Origin: JBBRZF01 sp038236965
GTDB lineage: Bacteria; Acidobacteriota; Terriglobia; Terriglobales; Acidobacteriaceae
DNA: 10,006 nucleotides
Reading direction: 5' to 3'
NCBI GenBank assembly: GCA_038236965.1
Contig: JBBRZF010000128.1
Location: forward strand, 1 to 10,006
Translations under genes and position numbers: made by a program
The notes under the pieces: generated by a model
What the model was told of the DNA's origin: nothing
The model's input: the letters and a program-made list of their open reading frames with translations, nothing else
The model's database searches: none
Part shown: piece after piece, positions 1-6,425 of the stretch
How positions within the stretch are numbered: position 1 is the stretch's first letter
Layout of the letters: every line of letters starts with the position of its first letter

Positions 1-206
1 AAAATGCGGACCTCGTTACGCTCTTCACTGCACCATCCGCGTCCTTTATAGACTTCGGCGACTTTCCACTCAGGGTAGTAAGGCAGCCCCGTACACATAG
101 TGACCTCGTGCCCGCGCGCCGCAAGATATTCGCAGCGCCACGTATTCACCGGCGCGATGCCAGTCTCCTCAGGCCAGTAATTGATGCCGAGATAGAGGAC
201 TCGCAT
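1..206 (-). CDS. wcaI: WcaI-like glycosyltransferase, N-terminal part (cut by window edge)
   Basis: Reading the minus strand from an ATG at 206 gives 68 codons open to the window edge, so only the N-terminus is present. The peptide begins MRVLYLGINYWPEETGIAP, continues with a helix ending in ARGHEVTM, and then CTGLPYYPEWKV. This matches the start of the WcaI branch of GT4 enzymes (family knowledge: colanic acid-type fucosyl/glycosyltransferases), where a GINY-PE-TGI motif starts the acceptor-side Rossmann domain and a PPYYP-W segment follows the second strand. The ATG overlaps the stop codon of the preceding gene by one base (TGATG), which supports both the start and translational coupling. 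It probably transfers a sugar from a nucleotide donor to the lipid-linked repeat unit at the cytoplasmic face of the inner membrane. The sugar cannot be told, and the catalytic C-terminal domain is outside the window. Confidence 0.85.
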   Translation of the reverse strand, partial: MRVLYLGINYWPEETGIAPVNTWRCEYLAARGHEVTMCTGLPYYPEWKVAEVYKGRGWCSEERNEVRI

Positions 207-1396
207 CAGCTGCACACCAGGTGTTCACTTCGCTCCGTTGCCCGCGCCCCATCAGCCGGCGGAGTTCGCGCGGCATCGCCGTCGGTTCCTCCCAACAGGA
301 TTGCGAACAATTCCGCCCAGTTCTGCGCAAAAGGCTGTGCGACGCTCGTCGCCGGGTGAGGTCTTCTAACACTCAACTCGCCCTTCATTGCCTCTACCAT
401 CAGTTTCGCCAACCGTACGGCATCGCGAGGCTCAAAAAACGCCGCCGACTCATAACTGCCCACGGTCTCGTGGGCGTAGGGAAGGTCGGCAACCAGCATA
501 GGCCGCCCCGTATGTTTGAATTCCGTGATCGGCAACCCCCAGCTTTCCAGCTTTGACGGAAATATAAGGCAGTCTGTCTCGCGATACAGATCGAACACCG
601 CTTCGCGCTTTTGGATCCCAAGCAAACGGATCTCCGGCACTGCTTTACACTTTCTTGCGATGTGTTGGGCATATCGATTCACGCTGCTGTCGAAAGTGAA
701 GCAAATCTCGAAGTCGTCGCGAACCGCGCGGAGAAGACTCGCTGCTGCGATCACAACCTCGAAGTTCTTATAGACCTGTGGGAACGCCGGGTAGAAGAAA
801 CGGAATTTTTCTCGTCCCACAGTAGGCTTGTTTTCGGTAGTCTCAGCTTCGAACTTAACGATATTGGGAGTTGCAACAACAACGTTCTTCACGCCGAACA
901 AGCGCTCGAACTCTTCGCGTATCCATGCCTGCTGCACGATCACGTAATCGTTCTTGGTGATATTGATTGCGTAAGCCCGCCCCAGCATCAGGTTGTAAAA
1001 AGCGAAACGCGGCTGGAGAATCGCTTCCCGCAAGCTCATTCGATAAAGATTGCAGGTGTTGTGGCAATACACGGCTATTCTCTTTGCTTCCACACTGGGC
1101 GAAAGATTTACGAGCGATAGCCACAGTTCCGGTCTCAATCTCTTGGAGAGCCTGCGATATGCGATGTGTTCGTGATATAGCCTGAAGAGAATAGACCTGC
1201 TCGAATATGGAAATTCAAGGTAGGTCACATTGGGGATATCGAACAGTTTACGGTCGTGAACCAGCGCCACAATCTCAAGGCGGTCTGCCACGTTCTGCGA
1301 TAGATATCGAAGGCAGTCTTGCACCACCGATAGACATCCCAGTCCACCGTTCCCGGTGGAGTTCGCTGCGGAAATGACAATCACAGGCTTCTTCAT
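206..1396 (-). CDS. GT4-family glycosyltransferase (canonical EX7E)
   Basis: A 396-residue GT-B fold glycosyltransferase. The N-terminus (MKKPVIVISA, then a Gly-rich GNGGLG loop at residues 15-20) is the first strand and loop of the acceptor domain. The C-terminal donor domain holds FPSKLESWGLPITEFKHTG (about 279-297), with Glu284 and Glu292 forming the EX7E signature of GT4 retaining enzymes, followed by ADLPYAHETVG (303-313). A YPAFPQVYKNF segment (202-212) corresponds to the donor-domain start that often reads K-KN or H-KN. No signal peptide or membrane segment is seen, so it is a cytosolic or membrane-associated enzyme. The last roughly 28 residues are polar and rich in Ala, Thr, Asp and Arg, beyond the usual final helix, and look like a non-conserved tail. 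The ATG at 1396 is three bases after the polymerase stop, and the stop overlaps the next ATG by one base. The sugar specificity is unknown; a role in assembling the repeat unit is inferred from context. Confidence 0.9.
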   Translation of the reverse strand: MKKPVIVISAANSTGNGGLGCLSVVQDCLRYLSQNVADRLEIVALVHDRKLFDIPNVTYLEFPYSSRSILFRLYHEHIAYRRLSKRLRPELWLSLVNLSPSVEAKRIAVYCHNTCNLYRMSLREAILQPRFAFYNLMLGRAYAINITKNDYVIVQQAWIREEFERLFGVKNVVVATPNIVKFEAETTENKPTVGREKFRFFYPAFPQVYKNFEVVIAAASLLRAVRDDFEICFTFDSSVNRYAQHIARKCKAVPEIRLLGIQKREAVFDLYRETDCLIFPSKLESWGLPITEFKHTGRPMLVADLPYAHETVGSYESAAFFEPRDAVRLAKLMVEAMKGELSVRRPHPATSVAQPFAQNWAELFAILLGGTDGDAARTPPADGARATERSEHLVCS

Positions 1397-1399
1397 CGC

Positions 1400-2623
1400 T
1401 CAGCTTTCCAAGCTGCCGCTCAAGACGGCGGGCGCGGAAACCGAAACCGGCTTCCATAGTGCAACTGCCTGACGTGCTTCGATGTGATTCATCACATATA
1501 GGAAGACGAAGAGGTACATCTCCGGCGAGAAGTAGTGGCCTCCACGTAACAATTTCTGCACCATGTAGAGAAGCAGCGCGTTGCTGTACTGCGTTCCTTG
1601 TCCGCCATCCCGCACGTAGCAGCTCACCAGGAATATCAGCACGAATCCGATCCCGACTAATCCCATCTCGGAGAGCACGCGCAAAAACAACGAAGCCGCG
1701 TCATCCGCATTCAGGTCCCCGTACATCGACGAGATAAATTGCTCCACCCCGTTCAACGAGGCGAGATAGCGTGCATGCGACAAGCCGTGCGATCCAAGAC
1801 CATTGCCGAACACCGGATGCTCCAGGAACACCTCTCGCGTGATGAACACATTGGAGATCAAAGCGTAGGTGCTCAGATTCGCGCCCTCAAGCGACGCCTC
1901 GGCCGTGGCGCGTGAGGTATCGTCCACGCGCATGCGAATCTCCGGAGAGATCATGTAGGTCGCCAGCGCCAGCAGCAGCAGGACCGCGGGCGCCACCACT
2001 GTGTAGTACCGGAAGCGTGTAGCCAGAAGGTAGAACGCTAGAAGCAGTCCGATGTATCCGAGCGAAGAAACAGAGAGGACGAGTCCCGTCAGCAGAACTA
2101 GCGCTTCTCTCCCGTTAAGCCGTTTGGAGAGCCAGCGGTCCGCGTAGAAATAGAATGCCGGCAGGACGATTCGCGAGAAGTCCGCAGGTTCCGACAGTAT
2201 GCTGCGCAAGCGCTCGAAGTGATGGAGGAACCCGAGCTGACCAACCACAATCAGCAGGCCCAGTGCGCTCACCCAATAGGCGATGCGCGCATAGATGCCG
2301 AAGATACGCTCGACCGTCGCGTCCGGTTGACGGGAGAAATTGTAGTAATAAAACGCGATGATGGAGATGCCGATGAACTGCTTAAGGAAATTGGGCAGGG
2401 TGTCTGTCCCTTGCCACATTCCCAGCGCGCCGCTGCATACCAGGTACCCGCATACCAGCGTCACCCTCAAGCTCAGACGCAATGTTCCCGCGAGCGCAAA
2501 CAGGAACAGATTCAGCAGTACGACAAAATAGAAGGCACGGATGTCCACGCTCCAATGCCACGCCAATGCTCCAGAAAAGGCGCAGCCCACCGTGGAGTAC
2601 GTTATGTATTTGCGAAGCGACAT
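1400..2623 (-). CDS. wzy: Wzy-like O-antigen polymerase/ligase family membrane protein
   Basis: A 407-residue, strongly hydrophobic protein with about ten to eleven predicted membrane segments by eye (for example 29-46, 80-94, 107-130, 172-200 as a pair, 206-224, 316-336, 363-378). A large hydrophilic loop at about 224-315 contains EHPVFGNGLGSHG (268-280). A big periplasmic loop carrying an HP-FG-GLGS motif is typical of the Wzy/WaaL (O-antigen ligase-like) superfamily, and SEPADFSR (144-151) resembles the earlier conserved SEP segment. In Wzy-dependent pathways this protein joins undecaprenyl-linked repeat units on the periplasmic side. With a Wzx flippase and several glycosyltransferases in the same operon, polymerase is more likely than ligase, but sequence alone cannot separate them. 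The start at 2623 lies 16 bases after the GT2 stop, without a strong ribosome binding site. The gene ends three bases before the next ATG. Confidence 0.85.
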   Translation of the reverse strand: MSLRKYITYSTVGCAFSGALAWHWSVDIRAFYFVVLLNLFLFALAGTLRLSLRVTLVCGYLVCSGALGMWQGTDTLPNFLKQFIGISIIAFYYYNFSRQPDATVERIFGIYARIAYWVSALGLLIVVGQLGFLHHFERLRSILSEPADFSRIVLPAFYFYADRWLSKRLNGREALVLLTGLVLSVSSLGYIGLLLAFYLLATRFRYYTVVAPAVLLLLALATYMISPEIRMRVDDTSRATAEASLEGANLSTYALISNVFITREVFLEHPVFGNGLGSHGLSHARYLASLNGVEQFISSMYGDLNADDAASLFLRVLSEMGLVGIGFVLIFLVSCYVRDGGQGTQYSNALLLYMVQKLLRGGHYFSPEMYLFVFLYVMNHIEARQAVALWKPVSVSAPAVLSGSLES

Positions 2624-2639
2624 CAGAAAGGTTCAACTC

Positions 2640-3443
2640 TCAGGCGGAGAGCGATCGACGAATCTGGAACTTGGTAAGAGCGAAATACCGTTCGACATAA
2701 GCACGCAGCGGGTTACGACCGCCGGTCTCGATCTTCGCCCGCATAGCCTCGCGAACGGATTCCCCTGAATCGCTGATCCCGCCGGCCCTCATGGTCGCCG
2801 TGACTTGATCCAGAAACCCAGCACGTAAACCTTGTCCGGCTCGCAGCAGCAACTCATAATCGCCTGTGATTCGATAGGAAGTGTCGAACGGACCGAGCCG
2901 CTCGAACAGTCTGCGACGGTGGAGCGAACCGACGTGAGCCACGTTCATGTACTCGGCAAACTTCCGCCACCTCCATCGCTGCCCTATCACACGGAGACCT
3001 CTTGCGCCCACCACCTCCACGCGCGACGAAACGTAATCGAGGTCTCCATCCGAAGCATCGATGTATTCCATATAACTCTTCAACGCCGCCGGGCGGTAGG
3101 CGTCATCACTGCCAACAAAAGCGATCCACTCGCCGCGCGATGCGGCCATTCCTTTGTTCCACGCGTCGTAGACTCCACTGTCAGCTTCGCTCAGCCAGTA
3201 CGCCAATGACTTGTCATATTTCTGCAAGATCGCAAGCGTCCCATCAGTCGATCCGCCATCGATAACGATGTGCTCCGTCGGGTAGTGCTCCGACTGCTGT
3301 TCGCGAATGCTTTCGATTGTCTTCGCCAGGTGTTCTGCACCGTTGTAAACAGCCGTAACAACACTGACCACTGGCTTCGCGGAGTGCGGGACTGCCGCAG
3401 TTCGCCAACCACCCTGCCGTCGTGATTCCGTGACTACGCTCAT
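2640..3443 (-). CDS. GT2-family glycosyltransferase (WcaE-like type)
   Basis: A 267-residue GT-A fold inverting glycosyltransferase. From the chosen start the nucleotide-binding motif VSVVTAVYNGAEHL is at 26-39, the IDGGSTDGT loop at 61-69, SEADSGVYDAWNKG at 85-98, the DXD-type metal site GSDDAY at 111-116, and the acceptor-side GDYELLLR at 194-201. The EADSGVYDAWNKGM signature is common in the small GT2 enzymes of colanic acid and other exopolysaccharide clusters (WcaE type). There are no membrane segments, so it acts in the cytosol on the lipid-linked acceptor. The frame stays open up to 3554, but the ATG at 3443 was chosen because it overlaps the preceding stop in an ATGA of four bases; the extra 37 residues upstream are non-conserved and coincide with the end of the neighbouring gene. 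A GAGG stretch lies only two bases upstream of the ATG, so initiation probably relies on coupling. Donor and acceptor sugars are unknown. Confidence 0.92.
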   Translation of the reverse strand: MSVVTESRRQGGWRTAAVPHSAKPVVSVVTAVYNGAEHLAKTIESIREQQSEHYPTEHIVIDGGSTDGTLAILQKYDKSLAYWLSEADSGVYDAWNKGMAASRGEWIAFVGSDDAYRPAALKSYMEYIDASDGDLDYVSSRVEVVGARGLRVIGQRWRWRKFAEYMNVAHVGSLHRRRLFERLGPFDTSYRITGDYELLLRAGQGLRAGFLDQVTATMRAGGISDSGESVREAMRAKIETGGRNPLRAYVERYFALTKFQIRRSLSA

Positions 3444-4672
3444 CCCCTCACCACAGAAAACCTCATCGCAAGTTCGACCGCCCTCGTCAATGCGGCAGCC
3501 AGACGGGCCTTGCGCTCCTCTGCTCGCGCCAACAGTGATTCGGAGTTGCGACACACTTGCGGTGTCACTAACGCTTCTTTCAATTTTCCCGCCAGATCAT
3601 GGACGGACCCAACTCGAAAGAATGTCACGCCCTTATCTGATATCTCCCGATTCACATCAATGTCCGAGACGATAGCCGGAGTACCGATTCCGACTGCGTC
3701 ATAGACGGAGCCCCCGCCTGGGCCGCCTTCAAACAAAGTAGGCTGCACCACCGCCACCGCGTCTCGCATGATCGTCATCTGGTCGTTCTTCGGAATATGT
3801 CCGAGGAAACGCACGCGGTCCTTGATCCCGAGTTTGCCTACAAGTCGTTCGAGCGATGCGAAGTATTCCGGGGCGCGGTAGTCAGACGTGTTGCCTGTAC
3901 AGATCATTGCTACATCGCGCGACCGCAATAGGCTTAGGGCCTTGAAGGCCGTCGCGTGGTCCTTGTGTTGCCAAAACTGGTTGCTGATGAGGAAATATCG
4001 CGACGGCAAGGAATACCTCGCCCGTACTTCGTGCAAGTCTCCCGTGAGCCATTCCGGCTGCGGAAGTGGGGTGAACGGCAGAACGACGATTTCACAATTG
4101 CTTACGTCATAATATTTTTCAAGATCTGCGTTCGCCTGCTGTGAGTTCACGATCACCGTGGACTCACGCAGAAGCTGTTGGAATCTCCAGTCGCGCTGGT
4201 CCATCTCTGCATGTGAGAAGAATTGCGGCAGATACTTATGCTGCATGTCAGGAATGTAACCGATCCAGTCTGCCGGCAGATTCGAACCGGGTGGGCGCAT
4301 GCACGGCATCAAGACATCGATTCCCTGCTCTGCCACAGCGCGTGCCAGACCGTCGCCCGAACTCGCATATTCGACTACATCGAAGTCGCAACCGGAAGTG
4401 CGCACGCTCTCGATCATTCTAGGGAAGTCGATGGCGGCCGTTCTCTGGAATGTCGGACGGTCCAACCGACAGATACTCGCGGCTGCACGCTTGTAAACTC
4501 CTAGCCGCTTTCGCAGCTTTGTTGACCACGTCGCCTGCGGAATCAGCAAGGTCACGCGTGCCCCGGTCTCTGCGAACCCACCGGCGATCAACCGCAGCAG
4601 GTCCCATCCTCCACCCCACTCCGCAAGCTCTGCGCCCAGCAGTCCTACGTGGCATTGATTTAGTGAAGTCAT
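3440..4672 (-). CDS. GT4-family glycosyltransferase with variant EX7E region
   Basis: A 410-residue GT-B glycosyltransferase. The N-terminal domain has GAELAEWGGGWDLL (13-26), a Gly-rich acceptor loop. PDMQHKYLPQFFS (141-153) is a conserved interdomain segment that in related enzymes often reads DLQH-YP-FF. The donor domain starts with SNQFWQHKDHATA (230-242), the H-KDH element of many bacterial GT4 mannosyl- and rhamnosyltransferases. The active-site region is PTLFEGGPGGGSVYDAVGIG (311-330): Glu315 is the first catalytic-region Glu, but the usual second Glu is replaced by a longer Gly-rich loop and Asp325. SDIDVNREI (336-344) follows. This EGGPGGGSV-(E/D)A form recurs in a subgroup of GT4 enzymes, so it is probably active. 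The ATG at 4672 overlaps the acyltransferase stop by four bases (ATGA), and its own stop overlaps the GT2 start the same way. It likely adds one residue of the repeat unit; a deoxyhexose such as perosamine is only a guess from context. Confidence 0.9.
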   Translation of the reverse strand: MTSLNQCHVGLLGAELAEWGGGWDLLRLIAGGFAETGARVTLLIPQATWSTKLRKRLGVYKRAAASICRLDRPTFQRTAAIDFPRMIESVRTSGCDFDVVEYASSGDGLARAVAEQGIDVLMPCMRPPGSNLPADWIGYIPDMQHKYLPQFFSHAEMDQRDWRFQQLLRESTVIVNSQQANADLEKYYDVSNCEIVVLPFTPLPQPEWLTGDLHEVRARYSLPSRYFLISNQFWQHKDHATAFKALSLLRSRDVAMICTGNTSDYRAPEYFASLERLVGKLGIKDRVRFLGHIPKNDQMTIMRDAVAVVQPTLFEGGPGGGSVYDAVGIGTPAIVSDIDVNREISDKGVTFFRVGSVHDLAGKLKEALVTPQVCRNSESLLARAEERKARLAAALTRAVELAMRFSVVRG

Positions 4673-5322
4673 TTAATTCTTTTAGCTGGGGTTCCCACAT
4701 AGGTGCCAGGCTCGGTGATGTCCCGACTCACCGTCGCATTCGCACCAATCACGGCCTCGCTGCAGATATTTTTGCGTTCAAGCACTGCCGCGCCCGTGCC
4801 CAGGAACGCGAATTCCCCAAGATGAACGTTTCCAGAGATATGTACGCCAGGCGAAACGGTCACGTAATCCCCTATCCGGCAGTCGTGTCCCACCGTCGTG
4901 TTCAGGTTGAGATGTACGAATTCACCCAGCACGATATCGGTGGTCAGCACCGTGCCCGCACAGATTATGGCACCTTTGCCTATGCTCACTCGTCCTGGCC
5001 GTTTGTCAAACTGTGCCGAAGGAGCCACAAGATTGGGAAATTCGAAACGAGGCGCTCGCTTGGCAATGGCCAAAGCGATCTTGCTCTTCAGCGAAGGACT
5101 GCCGACGGCGATGATTGCCTGGCCGGCTTCGGCGGTGAAGCGCTCGAAGAAGTCACTTTCCGATATCACCGGCGTCTCGCCCTGCTTGCCGCCATTCAGC
5201 GGATTCCCATCTTCCCCGACGAAATAGTGGGGACGCAGATCGCACTTGCCTGCTTCAAACATCTCCTGCGTGAGCCACTCCACCTCTTTTGCAAACCCGG
5301 CAGTGCCAAATATGATATTCAT
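4669..5322 (-). CDS. PglD/NeuD/PerB-type sugar N- or O-acyltransferase
   Basis: A 217-residue protein of the NeuD/PglD family, of normal length. Residues 1-20 (MNIIFGTAGFAKEVEWL) form the small N-terminal Rossmann-like sugar-nucleotide-binding domain, with IIAVGSPSLK at 70-79. From about 97 to 210 runs a left-handed beta-helix of hexapeptide repeats (VSIGKGAIICAG, VLGEFVHLNL, CRIGDYVTVSPG, VHLGEFAFLG, SEAVIGANATV). His146 and Asp147 in NTTVGHDCRIGD match the catalytic His and following acid of this family, and TYVGTPAKRIK is the classic C-terminal end. Members transfer an acetyl (or other acyl) group from acyl-CoA to the amine of UDP- or GDP-4-amino sugars, as in Campylobacter PglD and Caulobacter PerB, or O-acetylate sialic acid (NeuD). 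Position directly after a perosamine synthase-like aminotransferase makes GDP-perosamine N-acylation the best guess. An AGGAG site overlaps the end of the preceding gene and fixes the ATG. Confidence 0.88.
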   Translation of the reverse strand: MNIIFGTAGFAKEVEWLTQEMFEAGKCDLRPHYFVGEDGNPLNGGKQGETPVISESDFFERFTAEAGQAIIAVGSPSLKSKIALAIAKRAPRFEFPNLVAPSAQFDKRPGRVSIGKGAIICAGTVLTTDIVLGEFVHLNLNTTVGHDCRIGDYVTVSPGVHISGNVHLGEFAFLGTGAAVLERKNICSEAVIGANATVSRDITEPGTYVGTPAKRIK

Positions 5323-5327
5323 GCATT

Positions 5328-5332
5328 CTCCT
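5328..5332 (-). promoter_or_regulatory. Ribosome binding site for the acyltransferase gene
   Basis: AGGAG on the minus strand, five bases before the ATG at 5322, and overlapping the TAG stop of the aminotransferase gene (5333-5331). It is one of the clearest Shine-Dalgarno sites in the window and settles the start codon. Confidence 0.75.
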
Positions 5333-6425
5333 AGACGTACGATCCACGAACAACCTCACAGATCTTCATCACCTGTTGCTCGCACAGATCCGGCCAGCTG
5401 GGCAGATTGATGCCGCGCCACGCGATGTCCTCCGCGACTGGCAACTGCTGGAAGCGCTGCGAATACATGGGCATGCTGTGCACCGGATAGAACAGCGGCC
5501 TGGTTTCAATACCCGCATCGGACAACGTGGCCCGCAAAGCATCGCGTTGCCCAGCCAATCTGGTCAGAATGGACACCATCCAGTAGGAATGCCGTACATC
5601 GCCGACTGATGCGTGCATCGTTACCGTAAGGTCTCTCAAATATTCCCGATACCATTCCGCCACTCGCAGCTTGCTCTCTATCAACTCGTCCGCACGTTCA
5701 AGCTGCGCCAACCCAAGGGCCGCACAGATATTGGTCATGCGATAGTTGTAGCCAACAGCGTCGTGCCAATATTCGCGATGTTTCGCCAGCCCTTGTCCCC
5801 GGAAATGAACGATGCGCTCGTAGAGCGTCTGGTCGTTGGTTACTACCATTCCACCTTCCCCGGTGGTGATGGTCTTGTTGCCGAAGAAACTGAAGGTCGC
5901 GATGTCAGAAAATGTTCCTACGTGTTGTCCCTTGTAGAGAGAGCCAAAGGCTTCCGCGCAATCTTCTATGAGGAAGAGATTGTGTTCGCGTGCGATCTCA
6001 CGCAACTCCTCCATCGGACAGGGATGGCCATAGAGATGAACTGCCATGATGGCCCGAGTCTTGGGCGTGATCTTCCGGCGAACATCTTCCGGATCCATTT
6101 GCCAATCGCTCGCGCGCGAATCAACGAACACGGGAGTAGCGCGCGTGTAGGTGATCGCATTGACCGATGCGATGTAGGTCAGTGTAGGGACCAGCACCTC
6201 GCAATCAGCTCCCACACCCAGTGCAACCAGGGCCAGATGGAGAGCAACCGTCCCATTCGAAACCGCGGCAGCATGTGTGACGCCGATATAGCGCGCGAAC
6301 TCGCGCTCGAAGTCCACAAGGAATCGCCCTTTCGACGAAATCCAGGTGGAATCGAGGCACTCCATCACATACTTCTTTTCGTTGCCTCGCAGGCTCGGCT
6401 GATACACCGGGATCGAATATTTCAC
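5331..6425 (-). CDS. per: GDP-perosamine synthase-like PLP aminotransferase (DegT/DnrJ/EryC1/StrS)
   Basis: A 364-residue sugar aminotransferase. The start is taken as the GTG at 6425: it overlaps the methyltransferase stop as GTGA, has a GGAG site seven bases upstream, and places the typical VKYSIPVYQPSL at the N-terminus. The longer frame to 6512 would add 29 non-conserved residues. Conserved elements are STWISSKGRF (26-35), VSNGTVALHLAL (55-66), PTLTYIASVNA (80-90), HLYGHPC (130-136), IEDCAEAFGS (153-162) with the PLP-contacting Asp155, FSFFGNKTITTGEGG (178-192) with Lys184 as the PLP Schiff-base lysine, HFRGQG (207-212), GYNYRMTN (225-232) and ETRPLFYPVH (307-316). The whole pattern closely recalls Vibrio cholerae RfbE/Per, which converts GDP-4-keto-6-deoxymannose plus glutamate to GDP-perosamine. 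Lysine rather than His at 184 argues against a ColD-type 3-dehydratase. A related 4-aminotransferase on another sugar nucleotide remains possible. The 4,6-dehydratase (Gmd) needed to make its substrate is not in the window. Confidence 0.9.
   Translation of the reverse strand: MKYSIPVYQPSLRGNEKKYVMECLDSTWISSKGRFLVDFEREFARYIGVTHAAAVSNGTVALHLALVALGVGADCEVLVPTLTYIASVNAITYTRATPVFVDSRASDWQMDPEDVRRKITPKTRAIMAVHLYGHPCPMEELREIAREHNLFLIEDCAEAFGSLYKGQHVGTFSDIATFSFFGNKTITTGEGGMVVTNDQTLYERIVHFRGQGLAKHREYWHDAVGYNYRMTNICAALGLAQLERADELIESKLRVAEWYREYLRDLTVTMHASVGDVRHSYWMVSILTRLAGQRDALRATLSDAGIETRPLFYPVHSMPMYSQRFQQLPVAEDIAWRGINLPSWPDLCEQQVMKICEVVRGSYV

Noticed and set aside
611..1120. Plus-strand open frame of 169 codons opposite the GT4 gene
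   Set aside because: No domain signature; the opposite strand has a complete glycosyltransferase with EX7E motif.
3444..3554. Upstream extension of the GT2 gene by 37 codons
   Set aside because: It overlaps the end of the GT4 gene, adds a non-conserved Cys/Gly-rich segment, and the ATGA overlap at 3443 gives a better start.
4450..5334. Plus-strand open frame of 294 codons opposite the acyltransferase and part of the GT4 gene
   Set aside because: Antisense to two clear genes, spans their junction, and shows no family motif or convincing start.
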